From a virus: a stretch of DNA of 42,310 nucleotides. The stretch covers positions 1-42,310 of the IMG/VR virus record IMGVR_UViG_3300023181_000015. One strand, given 5' to 3'. Of this stretch, positions 13,277 through 20,977 are shown in pieces (within the stretch, counting starts at the first letter, position 1; every line of letters starts with the position of its first letter). Both the position numbers and the translations under genes were made by a program. The notes under the pieces were generated by a model. The model was not told the origin of the DNA and searched no databases. It saw only the letters and a program-made list of their open reading frames with translations.

Positions 13277-15442
13277 TTAGAATATGGTTTCGTTAGTGGT
13301 GTATTGGTTACTGTCTGTGGTGTTAAGTAATACCCGATATACCCAAACCGTTTTGCCATTAACTTTCTTGGCCAACCGCGTGAATCCTGATCGTTTTAGT
13401 TCTGCCCCTAACCGCTTCATTATGATTTTCTGGTTAGATTTTTGCTCCAAGTGAACCTTAATTTCAGTACATGACCATTCGTGCGCACTACGGGCTGATT
13501 CAGGCAGTAAAAGGTAGCGGTGTATCAATTCGTACTCCATCGTGTAATCCTCGAATTTTTGGCTGTTTCTTTCCATGAAATCGATATCGGCAGCTTTTAG
13601 TTGCCACTCGAAGCCGGATTTCCATAACCAATAGGCTTCCATTAGTAAATCGATCTTATCAATCTGGTTGTAGGCGTCGTGGTCAATGGATATGATTTCG
13701 CTAACAATCATGCGTCGGTTACCTGTGGCATCATTCAGTATTTCCAAATCGTTTGTAGTGCCGCAAAGGACAGCTAAGCGGTTCAAATCTTCGTTCCCGC
13801 GCCCGTATGGCACCCGTAATGAAAATGTTTGTTTGGATGTAAGGTCTTTCAAGCGCTTAGATTCAGATTTAGATTTACCACCCATTTCATCATCCATGAT
13901 CAAAAGCTTTTGGCACATTAGGATTTCGTCATCCTTACCGGCATCAAGTTTAGATTCCGCATAGTACTGTTTAAGTTCTTTGGGTAATAAGCGACGGAAA
14001 GCCTCCGTTTTACCCGAATTTTGCCCACCGCAAAGGATTAGCATAAGCGGGGAGTGTTGGCCGTGTATGGCCGAAATAAGCCCAACCAGCCATTTAGTAC
14101 CAAGTATCGAAAGAACATGGCTTTCTGTTTTGAAGCATTTCCAAAAATCATCTATGACTCCAATTGGCTGTCGGCTGTGGTAAGACTGGAAAAAATCAAT
14201 TAGTGGGTTGTATTCGTCGGTAGATTCCGAAAATAGAATTTTGCAAAATAGGTCAAAGGTAATTTCATCAAAAGCCTTTTTGCAGGACAGAAACAAAGTA
14301 TTTAGCTGCGCTTCCTGAACCGGCACACCGTGATTTTCTAGCTTTCTCGTTATCCCGTTGCGCTTTATGCTATGATTATAGCGTAACCAACCCTCTACAA
14401 GTGTGATAATGCTGTCCTCACCTTCAATTGTTACGTTGTTAGCAATTGCCTGTTCTACAATTGGTTGTGATACTGACGGATCTATACCCTCAAACTTTTG
14501 CAAAGTGCTGACAATGCCAGCCACTCCCATACCCGATTTTTGCTGAATGGTAGTAGAGCGTAAAATCTCTTTTGTTTCTTGTGAATAAAGCTGAATACCA
14601 TTTTTTAAAGCATAAGAGTAAATTTTGCTTATCGTTGCCATTACTGGCTTATCCCCTAAAGTTTTAAGTATAGCGTCATACTGCTTGTCGCAGTTATCGC
14701 GGTCATATTTAGTAGCCGGAAAACTCAATAGATGATAGTAATCCCTTCCACCTTCCCTAAAATGATCTGCCAGCGCATAACCAACACTGATCCAGTCATT
14801 ATAGTTTTCGCAAATGTTTTTATTTGCCAAGGCTTTTACCATGTCATTAAAATCGGTTTTTACAAAAACCGTTTTTAGTTCTTTTTGTGGTTTATTCGCT
14901 TTCGGATACTGCTTAAACTTTAATGCCTTTTTGTTTATTGATACATCGGGATCAAAAGAAACATATCTCAAACGCGACACATCCTTACCTGACGGATCAA
15001 TAATTAACCCGTACTTTTCGTAGGTATATTGTGCTAATCCTAGAAAGGCTTCTAAATGTTTTGTACCGTCAATAGGTACAATTGCACATAACCCCTTACC
15101 GGAGCATGAATAAAAAACAGCATATACATATGGATCTTGTTTTAGCAACTGCTTGTACCCTTGTATCTTATCACCTAAATCGTCAAAATCTAGTGAAATG
15201 AAACCGGAATGACTGGCCAATTCAGCCGCCTTTCGGTTCTTAGGGAAATAACCTGAAACTGTAACCCCTGGCAACAGGTCTTTGTAATGCTTCTTTTCGT
15301 CTTTATCCTTTGCGGTGCGAACTAAAGAAACTGCATCCTGCCATGTACCTGTAATTATTTGATCGATAAAGATATCGATATCCGAATCAGCTTGCTTTGC
15401 TCTTTGATTTGTGTAATAACTTATTCTTGTGCTGGCTCCCAT
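13277..15442 (-). CDS. BT4734-like/VirE primase-helicase, 721 aa
   Basis: Large replication protein of the type found in Bacteroidota phages and mobile elements. The N-terminal primase-like BT4734 domain includes SHSGFISLDFDDLGDK (about 78-92, acidic pair in LDFDD) and VFYSCSGKGLCAIVPIDG (109-126). A PriCT-like region follows (NYNDWISVGYALADHFREGG, 213-232). The VirE/SF3-type ATPase has Walker A GGQNSGKT (472-479), Walker B LLIMDDEM (513-520), and the later LCGTTND and NDATGNRR elements (559-577). It overlaps the helicase gene upstream by 22 nt. It is likely both primase and replicative helicase. The iteron region lies directly after its stop. Confidence 0.88.
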   Translation of the reverse strand: MGASTRISYYTNQRAKQADSDIDIFIDQIITGTWQDAVSLVRTAKDKDEKKHYKDLLPGVTVSGYFPKNRKAAELASHSGFISLDFDDLGDKIQGYKQLLKQDPYVYAVFYSCSGKGLCAIVPIDGTKHLEAFLGLAQYTYEKYGLIIDPSGKDVSRLRYVSFDPDVSINKKALKFKQYPKANKPQKELKTVFVKTDFNDMVKALANKNICENYNDWISVGYALADHFREGGRDYYHLLSFPATKYDRDNCDKQYDAILKTLGDKPVMATISKIYSYALKNGIQLYSQETKEILRSTTIQQKSGMGVAGIVSTLQKFEGIDPSVSQPIVEQAIANNVTIEGEDSIITLVEGWLRYNHSIKRNGITRKLENHGVPVQEAQLNTLFLSCKKAFDEITFDLFCKILFSESTDEYNPLIDFFQSYHSRQPIGVIDDFWKCFKTESHVLSILGTKWLVGLISAIHGQHSPLMLILCGGQNSGKTEAFRRLLPKELKQYYAESKLDAGKDDEILMCQKLLIMDDEMGGKSKSESKRLKDLTSKQTFSLRVPYGRGNEDLNRLAVLCGTTNDLEILNDATGNRRMIVSEIISIDHDAYNQIDKIDLLMEAYWLWKSGFEWQLKAADIDFMERNSQKFEDYTMEYELIHRYLLLPESARSAHEWSCTEIKVHLEQKSNQKIIMKRLGAELKRSGFTRLAKKVNGKTVWVYRVLLNTTDSNQYTTNETIF

Positions 15443-16947
15443 TTTGGATAATGTTTTTTAAGTTCTTCGATGAATGTTTTGGTTGCTGTTTCTTTATGCC
15501 AATTATTGTACTTCTTATTTAGGATGTGACACCACTCTTTGCACTTAGTGTGAACGTTTGGCATCAATTCGGTAAAGTGATCATCTGTAAATTCTTTAAT
15601 CTTTCTTTTTGCTGCATGAGCGATGGAAGCCGGTATTCTAAAAAAAGGGTAGTATTCTTTTCGCTGATCGTTATCCGCAATTAGCTGTGATACGTCAATA
15701 CTATTGTTAAACGCTACAAGCTCTACAGGTATTTCCACTTTTACTTTTACGGGAAATTCGTGGCCGCAAATATTCCCTTTAGTGTCAATGTTATTACAGT
15801 TACGTACGGATGCGTGACAGATACCAAAACAAACAGGGCATTCTTTAGTGGGCGCAATTCCATCTTTCTTTTTGCCAGGGTTCCAAAACAAATCCAGCCA
15901 GTCCCGATCTTCACTATCCCAATCGCCGAAGGTTCGCGCATTGCCACCCATGTCTAGCACTAAAAAACGGGTTTTCCCTTCACTTAAACGAGCGCCACGC
16001 CCCACGGTTTGTATCCACAATGCCAACGAAAGCGTGGAGCGGTTCACTATGACGGTTTGGATAGTGGCTTCATCAAATCCGGCAGTAAGGATATTTACAT
16101 TGTTAAGTACCGCATCGGGCGTTTCTTTAAACCAGCGGAGTATTTCTGCACGTTCTTCAGGTGTACAATTACTGTCTAAATGTCGGGAGTTCAGCCCGTG
16201 TGATAGGAATAGTTCATGAACCTTTTTGGAATGGTCTATAGTACAATTAAAGATAATCGTTTTAGTGCCCAAAGCAAACTCCATGTATTGCCTTAACGTA
16301 TTCTCAACATTATGACCTTTAGAAAACTCCTGCCCCATTTGCTTTTCGTCAAATTCACCGCGAACCACGCGCAATTGCGTCCGATCGACGCTACCCTTAA
16401 CGTGCATGGTAAAGTTTTTTACCAATGCACCGTGGGCAATAAGTTCAGTGATTGATGCACCAACTACAATCGAATTGAAGTAGTTTTTTAATGGATCTTT
16501 TTTTGTAGATGCAATAGGCGTAGCAGTGAATCCAATAATGTATTGATCAGGGAAATAGGGATGCACTTTCTTAAAGTTTCCGGTGTGCGCTTCGTCAATG
16601 ATCACTAATCCAACATCGTTAAAGAAATCCGGCGTTTTTTTGAGTAGGTTGTTTACTGTTTCAACCATGCCAATATAGCACTTCGACTGCACCATACCTT
16701 TTGCCACTCGCTCCGCAACTATTCCCGACCATTGGTAAATAGTGCGTGAAGCTTGGGTTACCAATTCCTCGCGATGCACAAGTAGCAATACGGACTTACC
16801 AGATTTCTCAATATATCGCTTGATGATGTTTGCAAAAACTACCGTCTTGCCGCCGCCGGTAGACAGTTGGGCAATGATTTTTTTATGGTAGGAAAGTTCC
16901 TGTGATATTCGAAGTGCAAAATTCTCCTGGTAATCTCTTAATGTCAT
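15421..16947 (-). CDS. SF2 DEAD/DEAH-box helicase with C-terminal Cys cluster, 508 aa
   Basis: A RecQ/UvsW-like or restriction-type SF2 helicase of phage replication modules. It has Walker A STGGGKT (29-35), DEAH box IIDEAH (116-121), motif III GFTATP (139-144), motif V-like ILTAGFDEATIQTVI (287-300) and motif VI QTVGRGAR (313-320). A Cys cluster follows at 370-394 (CPVC, C384, C394), probably a zinc site, as in phage DEAD helicases of this class. The C-terminal 100 residues are helical. It begins the primase operon and is preceded by a hairpin and candidate promoter. It probably remodels forks or recombination intermediates. Confidence 0.9.
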   Translation of the reverse strand: MTLRDYQENFALRISQELSYHKKIIAQLSTGGGKTVVFANIIKRYIEKSGKSVLLLVHREELVTQASRTIYQWSGIVAERVAKGMVQSKCYIGMVETVNNLLKKTPDFFNDVGLVIIDEAHTGNFKKVHPYFPDQYIIGFTATPIASTKKDPLKNYFNSIVVGASITELIAHGALVKNFTMHVKGSVDRTQLRVVRGEFDEKQMGQEFSKGHNVENTLRQYMEFALGTKTIIFNCTIDHSKKVHELFLSHGLNSRHLDSNCTPEERAEILRWFKETPDAVLNNVNILTAGFDEATIQTVIVNRSTLSLALWIQTVGRGARLSEGKTRFLVLDMGGNARTFGDWDSEDRDWLDLFWNPGKKKDGIAPTKECPVCFGICHASVRNCNNIDTKGNICGHEFPVKVKVEIPVELVAFNNSIDVSQLIADNDQRKEYYPFFRIPASIAHAAKRKIKEFTDDHFTELMPNVHTKCKEWCHILNKKYNNWHKETATKTFIEELKKHYPKWEPAQE

Positions 16948-16956
16948 AAAATGAAA

Positions 16957-17001
16957 AGTTCCGATGGAGATTGTGATTGCGCCACGCCCCCCATCGGAAC
17001 T
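16957..17001 (-). promoter_or_regulatory. Perfect hairpin in the helicase leader
   Basis: AGTTCCGATGG (16957-16967) and CCATCGGAACT (16991-17001) form an 11-bp perfect inverted repeat with a 23-nt loop, 10 nt before the helicase ATG. On the minus strand the stem is followed by TTTTCATTTT, so it could be a weak attenuator-terminator or an RNA element controlling helicase translation. Confidence 0.6.
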
Positions 17002-17049
17002 AAAATTTCTTTATAAAATACCGGTGCGCATCCCGATTTTTACTTACCG

Positions 17050-17057
17050 CAAATATA
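17050..17057 (-). promoter_or_regulatory. Candidate -7 box upstream of the helicase gene
   Basis: Minus strand TATATTTG matches TAnnTTTG fully. It lies about 100 nt before the helicase ATG, so its transcript would begin just before the hairpin at 16957-17001. No clear TTG is found at the -33 distance, only a T-rich tract. Confidence 0.4.
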
Positions 17058-17077
17058 CAAAATCAACCTAAAAAAAC

Positions 17078-17290
17078 CTAGTGAAAAGCCCCGCATTGTT
17101 TAAAATAAGTGTCATAATCAAAGATGCCGTTTGTGCTGGGGATGTAGTTGGTTGGTTCCATCCGTGCGCGGCTATTACCCTTCACAGCATCGTAAATTGT
17201 ACCGGCTGGGATGTTGTACTTTTCTGCAAGATGCTTGTACGTAACGCCGCCTGCTTTGTATTCCGGTGCTGCTTTGGTTAGTGTTTCCAT
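17078..17290 (-). CDS. Small helix-turn-helix protein, 70 aa
   Basis: Starts at the ATG at 17290 (METLTKAAPEYKAGGVTYKH). Residues 16-40 (VTYKHLAEKYNIPAGTIYDA, then VKGNSRAR) form a Psq/Myb-like helix-turn-helix: 'tyk.lAe.y.ip..tI.davkg'. It is probably a DNA-binding regulator of the leftward early operon. The C-terminal 30 residues have no recognisable domain. It lies just before the helicase promoter region. Confidence 0.7.
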   Translation of the reverse strand: METLTKAAPEYKAGGVTYKHLAEKYNIPAGTIYDAVKGNSRARMEPTNYIPSTNGIFDYDTYFKQCGAFH

Positions 17291-17291
17291 G

Positions 17292-17594
17292 TTAATCAAA
17301 GTTGCTAAAGAGTGAAAATAATTTGTACCACCATTTTGATTGGATGCGATGTATTTTATCCATTGGCATCTTGTAATAACGTGTAAAAGCCCTTTCAATT
17401 TCATCGTTAGCCGTCATTATATTAATGCTTCGGTTATAGCTGTAGCCAATGGATGAAGTGTGATCTACAATAACAGCATTACCATTGGATAGGGATAGTT
17501 TATCAAAGGTTTCCTCCGCCAATCGCAGATCCTTTTTCAATCCTTCGTACTCCTCCAGCGGCATTGTAACCGTTTTATTTTGTTCCATGTTCAT
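17292..17594 (-). CDS. Hypothetical early protein, 100 aa
   Basis: Begins MNMEQNKTVTMPLEEYEGLK, followed by a helical segment (LRLAEETFDKLSLSNGN). 'vtmpl.eYe.Lk' at the N-terminus is a common opening of small phage proteins with a coiled-coil start. The second Met at 17588 is an alternative start. No function is recognised. It sits in the leftward early operon between DUF551 and the HTH gene. Confidence 0.6.
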   Translation of the reverse strand: MNMEQNKTVTMPLEEYEGLKKDLRLAEETFDKLSLSNGNAVIVDHTSSIGYSYNRSINIMTANDEIERAFTRYYKMPMDKIHRIQSKWWYKLFSLFSNFD

Positions 17595-17598
17595 ATTT

Positions 17599-17814
17599 TT
17601 AATCGTTAGGTAATTCGGTTATTTCTAGCCAATGGGTATAGTCTTTTAGCATTTGCCCCATGCCGCCAAAGGTTCTATGATAAATCATTATTTCATCTGG
17701 CTCATCAGAATCATAGTATCCAAATTCAAGGGTGCCGAACTTACTCATAAAAAGCACCTCTATGTTTTCGCTTTCCGGCAATCTATCTTTCGTACTAATC
17801 CATCGTGCGCTCAT
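17599..17814 (-). CDS. DUF551-domain protein, 71 aa
   Basis: The pattern WISTKDRLPESENIEVLFM at the start and DYTHWLEITELPND at the end is the DUF551 signature ('Wis....LP......Vl' through 'tHWmplP'), a small family very common in phage accessory regions. Its molecular role is unknown. The start overlaps the upstream stop by four bases. Confidence 0.88.
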   Translation of the reverse strand: MSARWISTKDRLPESENIEVLFMSKFGTLEFGYYDSDEPDEIMIYHRTFGGMGQMLKDYTHWLEITELPND

Positions 17815-17999
17815 AAATTTGTTTTAGTTTTTGAAATAATAATAGCGATCCTTAGTGCTACGCCGATAATGTTTTTAGCTACCATGCACCTTTGCCGTCG
17901 TCGCTTGTTACGTGCTGTTTTAAGGCTTATAGGGCAATCTATACTTTCCACAGCATCGAGTATTGCCGTATCTATATCAACCCTGTTACGGGGTATCAT
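17811..17999 (-). CDS. Hypothetical early protein, 62 aa
   Basis: Four-base ATGA-type overlaps with both neighbours support translation. It begins MIPRNRVDIDTAILDAVESI, has an Arg/Lys-rich middle (TARNKRRRQRC) and a hydrophobic helix near the end (IIGVALRIAIIISK). Possibly membrane- or nucleic-acid-associated. The family is not recognised. Confidence 0.5.
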   Translation of the reverse strand: MIPRNRVDIDTAILDAVESIDCPISLKTARNKRRRQRCMVAKNIIGVALRIAIIISKTKTNL

Positions 18000-18334
18000 A
18001 TCGTTTCGGTTTTAGGTGGTGTGGGAAGGGCTAAAGTCGGGATATAATGCGTGAATTTTATTGCAAACCACACAGCCGACCCATACGACACAACTTCCCA
18101 TCCGTTTTCTGGATGATGGATTAAAACTTGGTCACCTGGCTTTTCTGTTCCTTGACCTGCTTTCACCCATTCCAACCCCAACACCTGCATCATCGCATCC
18201 AATACATCCCCCTTAGCGCGTTTACCGTTCTTCAATGTTTCGCCGGTCAAAAGGTTTTCACCGTTCGCAGCGGTCAGGGATAGATACTGTTGCCCATCCT
18301 TGCTTTTCTTAATCTGTAGTTTTGCTTTTTTCAT
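17996..18334 (-). CDS. Hypothetical early protein, 112 aa, first gene of the leftward operon
   Basis: Starts MKKAKLQIKKSKDGQQYLSL with ANGENLLTGETLKNG. The N-terminus is a strand-turn-strand pattern of the YegP/DUF1508-like kind ('kdgqyyw.l.a.nGe.ll.se'), often found in small stress or phage proteins. The resemblance is partial. The second half contains LIHHPENGWEVVSYGSAVWF. It is preceded by a well-matched early promoter at 18351-18381. Confidence 0.65.
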   Translation of the reverse strand: MKKAKLQIKKSKDGQQYLSLTAANGENLLTGETLKNGKRAKGDVLDAMMQVLGLEWVKAGQGTEKPGDQVLIHHPENGWEVVSYGSAVWFAIKFTHYIPTLALPTPPKTETI

Positions 18335-18350
18335 TTGGATTAATTTTCAC

Positions 18351-18381
18351 CAAAAGTAACATGTTTTTTGTATTTTCCAAA
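18351..18381 (-). promoter_or_regulatory. Leftward early promoter (Bacteroidota type)
   Basis: On the minus strand, TTTG (18378-18381), a 19-nt spacer and TACTTTTG (18351-18358) match the Bacteroidota -33/-7 consensus exactly. The -7 box is 16 nt before the ATG at 18334. It overlaps the rightward promoter on the other strand, so the two may compete or be co-regulated. Confidence 0.75.
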
Positions 18382-18398
18382 CATTTTATTTATGTTTG
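18367..18398 (+). promoter_or_regulatory. Rightward early promoter (Bacteroidota type)
   Basis: TTTG (18367-18370), a 20-nt spacer and TATGTTTG (18391-18398) match the Bacteroidota consensus fully. The first gene starts at 18415, giving a leader of roughly 10 nt. It overlaps the leftward promoter in an 80-bp divergent gap. Confidence 0.78.
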
Positions 18399-18414
18399 CC
18401 TAAAATTTATAAAA

Positions 18415-18579
18415 ATGGGAAGGAAAAAAATGGATGATAGCGCTAAGAAAATACAGATTGCTATCTATGTACTAAAGGCAGACGTTGATATGGTAGGCCG
18501 CGATCATCTACGCGATGAATTGCTTAAAAAGTCAACCGCCATCATTAAAAAGAAAAAAAATCTTTCGGCTGTGTTGTAG
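18415..18579 (+). CDS. Small early protein, 54 aa
   Basis: The ATG at 18415 (MGRKKMDDSAKKIQIAIYVL) follows the rightward promoter. A strand-like KIQIAIYVLK is followed by ADVDMVGRDHLRDELLKKST and a Lys-rich tail. Short basic-start proteins of this layout are typical first early genes in Bacteroidota phages. A ribbon-helix-helix-like DNA-binding role is possible but not proven. Confidence 0.65.
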   Translation: MGRKKMDDSAKKIQIAIYVLKADVDMVGRDHLRDELLKKSTAIIKKKKNLSAVL

Positions 18580-18627
18580 TGTTTACGGGCTTTCTGAAAC
18601 TATTTTCGCAATAACACGAAAAAGATG

Positions 18628-18657
18628 TTGTTTTATTGGATAAGGTTTGTATCTTTG
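18628..18657 (+). promoter_or_regulatory. Second rightward early promoter
   Basis: TTG (18628-18630), a 19-nt spacer and TATCTTTG (18650-18657) match the Bacteroidota consensus. The next ATG is at 18680. The promoter lies in the 100-bp gap after the first early gene. Confidence 0.7.
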
Positions 18658-18679
18658 ATTTATCAAAAACGAAAAAGCA

Positions 18680-18880
18680 ATGAAAACTTACTTGATCCAA
18701 TTCAAACAATCTAAAGCCGGAAAAACTAAACGCGCTATCGTAGACACTGTAGACCCTATTAATATTGCCATTGAAGAGGCTAAAGAGCGTTACAAAGCTA
18801 AAAGCATTATAGGGTGCCAGGAAATTTTGCAATCTGTCAGGCATTTATACGTGAGCGGTGCCTGCACGGTATTGAGGTAA
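18680..18880 (+). CDS. Hypothetical early protein, 66 aa
   Basis: Begins MKTYLIQFKQSKAGKTKRAI and continues VDTVDPINIAIEEAKERYKA. This is a beta-strand followed by a helix, typical of a small alpha/beta fold. It follows its own promoter. The family is not recognised. Confidence 0.6.
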   Translation: MKTYLIQFKQSKAGKTKRAIVDTVDPINIAIEEAKERYKAKSIIGCQEILQSVRHLYVSGACTVLR

Positions 18881-18933
18881 ACTTTGCAGGGGTGCGACTG
18901 TAACGCACAATAACTTTAAAAAATCAAAACACA

Positions 18934-19140
18934 ATGAAAACGGAGTTTATAGAACTATCTACTAAACGGGAAATTATGAATCGACTTGAAAGCGGTGATA
19001 CCCTAATGATACCGTATGTAATAAATGAAATTGAAAGGTTGGAAAATATTGTCAGAGATTATGAATTGGGGATGGAAATGGTAGCAGATAGACTTAATAA
19101 TACCAGAACATACAAGACACCAAACAAATTCCCCGCTTAA
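18934..19140 (+). CDS. Hypothetical early protein, 68 aa
   Basis: A helical acidic protein (MKTEFIELSTKREIMNRLES; VINEIERLENIVRDYELGME) with coiled-coil character. The gap before it carries a small GTGCG/CGCAC hairpin that contains a CTGTAAC motif like those of the iteron region. No family is recognised. Confidence 0.55.
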   Translation: MKTEFIELSTKREIMNRLESGDTLMIPYVINEIERLENIVRDYELGMEMVADRLNNTRTYKTPNKFPA

Positions 19141-19150
19141 ATCAAACCAC

Positions 19151-19306
19151 ATGGAACCAAAAACAATTGATAGAACCAAACAAGATTTAGCAACAACATG
19201 GTTAAAATGGAATGGTAGCCGAGCTACCGAAAAGCAAATTGAAAAAACGTGCAATCAACTAACAATTCAACAACTTCAAAAACTTTGTAATGACCGCTCA
19301 ATCTAA
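19151..19306 (+). CDS. Hypothetical early protein, 51 aa
   Basis: The frame from ATGGAACCAAAAAC encodes MEPKTIDRTKQDLATTWLKW then NGSRATEKQIEKTCNQLTIQ. It is helical, Gln/Thr-rich and 4 nt before the next start. Its spacing between neighbours supports it. The function is unknown. Confidence 0.5.
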   Translation: MEPKTIDRTKQDLATTWLKWNGSRATEKQIEKTCNQLTIQQLQKLCNDRSI

Positions 19307-19310
19307 TAAC

Positions 19311-19679
19311 ATGAAAGCAATCGATCCTAACAAAGTAAAAATATACGTTGAGCAAAGTGAATGCCAAACACGATACCAGCATAACCCTATACAGTGGGTT
19401 GCTCAATGTGCGCACCCATTGTTTGATGACTGCATCGAAATAGTAGTTTCTTATTCGGAAGTATCCAACCACCTACAAGCAGACGCACTAGGCAACGTAA
19501 TGCACACAGTAAATTATATGGATCGGGGGGAATGGGACACAAAAGATAGACCTATGCCACTAATGGAATACATCAACAACGTACTTGGCACATCCGATTT
19601 TAATGACATGCTCACGGATATTATTAACAAGCGGGATGGTAGGTGTATTAATGTAAGTTTTGATCTTAAACCGATGTAA
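19311..19679 (+). CDS. Hypothetical early protein, 122 aa
   Basis: I use the ATG at 19311 (MKAIDPNKVKIYVEQSECQT) because an earlier in-frame ATG at 19290 overlaps the previous gene. It contains CIEIVVSYSEVSNHLQADAL and MPLMEYINNVLGTSDFNDML. Mixed alpha/beta composition, no recognised family. It precedes the recombinase module. Confidence 0.55.
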   Translation: MKAIDPNKVKIYVEQSECQTRYQHNPIQWVAQCAHPLFDDCIEIVVSYSEVSNHLQADALGNVMHTVNYMDRGEWDTKDRPMPLMEYINNVLGTSDFNDMLTDIINKRDGRCINVSFDLKPM

Positions 19680-19681
19680 AC

Positions 19682-19792
19682 ATGTGGAAAGTCATCCTAC
19701 TAAGTCTATACTTCTTCCTTCGCTACCACGGTAATAAAAAGGAATTTCCAAAACCAGTAAAAAACATTCAACGATTAAAAAAACCAAGATGA
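19682..19792 (+). CDS. Short membrane-anchored basic peptide, 36 aa
   Basis: The frame MWKVILLSLYFFLRYHGNKK, followed by EFPKPVKNIQRLKKPR, starts 2 nt after the previous stop and overlaps the RecT-like start by 4 bases. It has one hydrophobic segment (residues 4-13) and a basic tail. Supported by the overlap only. Confidence 0.4.
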   Translation: MWKVILLSLYFFLRYHGNKKEFPKPVKNIQRLKKPR

Positions 19793-20487
19793 TGAACAAC
19801 AACCAACAGTTAGCAGTAACTCAACAAATGAGCGTTAGTGATATGTCCCTAATGGCTGAAACCTTCGCAAAGAGCGGATTGTTTAAAGATACCTCGGATA
19901 TGGCGAAAGCCTTTGTAAAGATCCAAGCCGGACAGGAAATAGGTATTGCACCTTTCCAAGCCATGAGCGGAATACACATCATACAAGGTAAGCCCACCAT
20001 TGGTGCAGGTATTATGGCAAGCCGTGTAAAAGGTAGTGGCAAGTATGATTATCGAGTAATTCAACAAGATGAAAAAGCTTGCAGCATTGATTTTTATCAA
20101 GGTAAAGAAAAGATTGGCAACAGTACTTTCACTATTGAAGATGCACAAAAAGCAGGAACGCAAAACCTCGGTAAGTTCCCAAAGAACATGCTGTTTGCGC
20201 GCGCTATTTCAAACGGGGTTAAATGGTATTGCCCCGATGTATTTACCGGCCCTGTTTACGTACCTGAAGAAATGGAAGGACTACAGCAAACGTTTGATGT
20301 GCCGCATGAAGAAGTATTTCAATTAACGGAATCACACATTTCCCACGCTGATGAATTAATTAAGAATAGCACTTTGGATGATGACGGGAAAGAAAAGGCT
20401 GCAACTGCGATTGCCAATGCGAAGAGCCAAACACAGTACAATAATTTGGTTAACCGTTTAAATGAACTGCAAAACGTACCGGCATAA
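19789..20487 (+). CDS. RecT-family single-strand annealing recombinase, 232 aa
   Basis: Binds single-stranded DNA and anneals complementary strands during phage recombination and replication. The N-terminal half carries the family pattern: MAETFAKSGLFKDTSDMAKA, KIQAGQEIGIAPFQAMSGIH, IIQGKPTIGAGIMASRVKGS, then SIDFYQGKEKIGNSTFTIED and FPKNMLFARAISNGVKWYCP. This matches RecT-like proteins of Gram-negative phages closely. The C-terminal 60 residues are helical and variable, probably the oligomerisation or SSB-interacting tail. Two Mets open the frame. No partner exonuclease is recognised beside it, which is worth noting. Confidence 0.78.
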   Translation: MMNNNQQLAVTQQMSVSDMSLMAETFAKSGLFKDTSDMAKAFVKIQAGQEIGIAPFQAMSGIHIIQGKPTIGAGIMASRVKGSGKYDYRVIQQDEKACSIDFYQGKEKIGNSTFTIEDAQKAGTQNLGKFPKNMLFARAISNGVKWYCPDVFTGPVYVPEEMEGLQQTFDVPHEEVFQLTESHISHADELIKNSTLDDDGKEKAATAIANAKSQTQYNNLVNRLNELQNVPA

Positions 20488-20975
20488 TGGAAGCGCTATC
20501 AGTATTATCAATTTTTGATACCAGCAAGGCACAAAGAGTGTCATTTGCTACCGATGTAATCAACCGCATAAAAGAGGGCTTAATTAGCCCTCTTAAAGCG
20601 CACATTCAGATAAAAGCGATGGAAGATATGCTTTCCAACTTGACAGACCGCAAAACGGCTACAGGTGCCGAATACATGCAGTTAGTTTTAGAAGAAGCTT
20701 ATAAAGTTGGCAACAAGTTTGAACTATACAACACTGCATTCCAAATCAAAGAAACCGGCGTGAAGTACGACTATAGTAAATGTGGGCATCCTGAATGGAA
20801 TCAATTAAAAAGCGAAATGATAAAGCTGGAAGAAAGGTTAAAAACCTGTGAACTATTTCTAAAGACTATACCAGCGGCAGGCATGGAAATAATGGATCGT
20901 GAAACCGGCGAACTTGTTACCGTTTATCCACCCTCAAAAACTAGCACAACTTCCGTTGCTGTTTCAATGAAATAA
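20487..20975 (+). CDS. Hypothetical protein following RecT, 162 aa
   Basis: The ATG overlaps the RecT stop by one base. It is mostly helical: TSKAQRVSFATDVINRIKEG, ISPLKAHIQIKAMEDMLSNL, LKSEMIKLEERLKTCELFLK, with a Ser/Thr-rich end. A central CGHPEWNQL motif could bind metal. Similar proteins are frequent next to recombination genes of Bacteroidota phages, but I know no function. A RecT accessory role is inference. Confidence 0.65.
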   Translation: MEALSVLSIFDTSKAQRVSFATDVINRIKEGLISPLKAHIQIKAMEDMLSNLTDRKTATGAEYMQLVLEEAYKVGNKFELYNTAFQIKETGVKYDYSKCGHPEWNQLKSEMIKLEERLKTCELFLKTIPAAGMEIMDRETGELVTVYPPSKTSTTSVAVSMK

Positions 20976-20977
20976 TT

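Noticed and set aside
13686-14183. Plus-strand frames opposite the primase-helicase
   Set aside because: They lie wholly inside a gene with intact Walker motifs and have unlikely composition.
15760-16219. Plus-strand frames opposite the SF2 helicase
   Set aside because: The helicase motifs are continuous on the minus strand; the opposite frames have Ser/Arg-rich, non-protein-like composition.
16957-17001. Riboswitch before the helicase gene
   Set aside because: A simple long hairpin does not resemble any riboswitch class I know, so I list it only as a structured leader.
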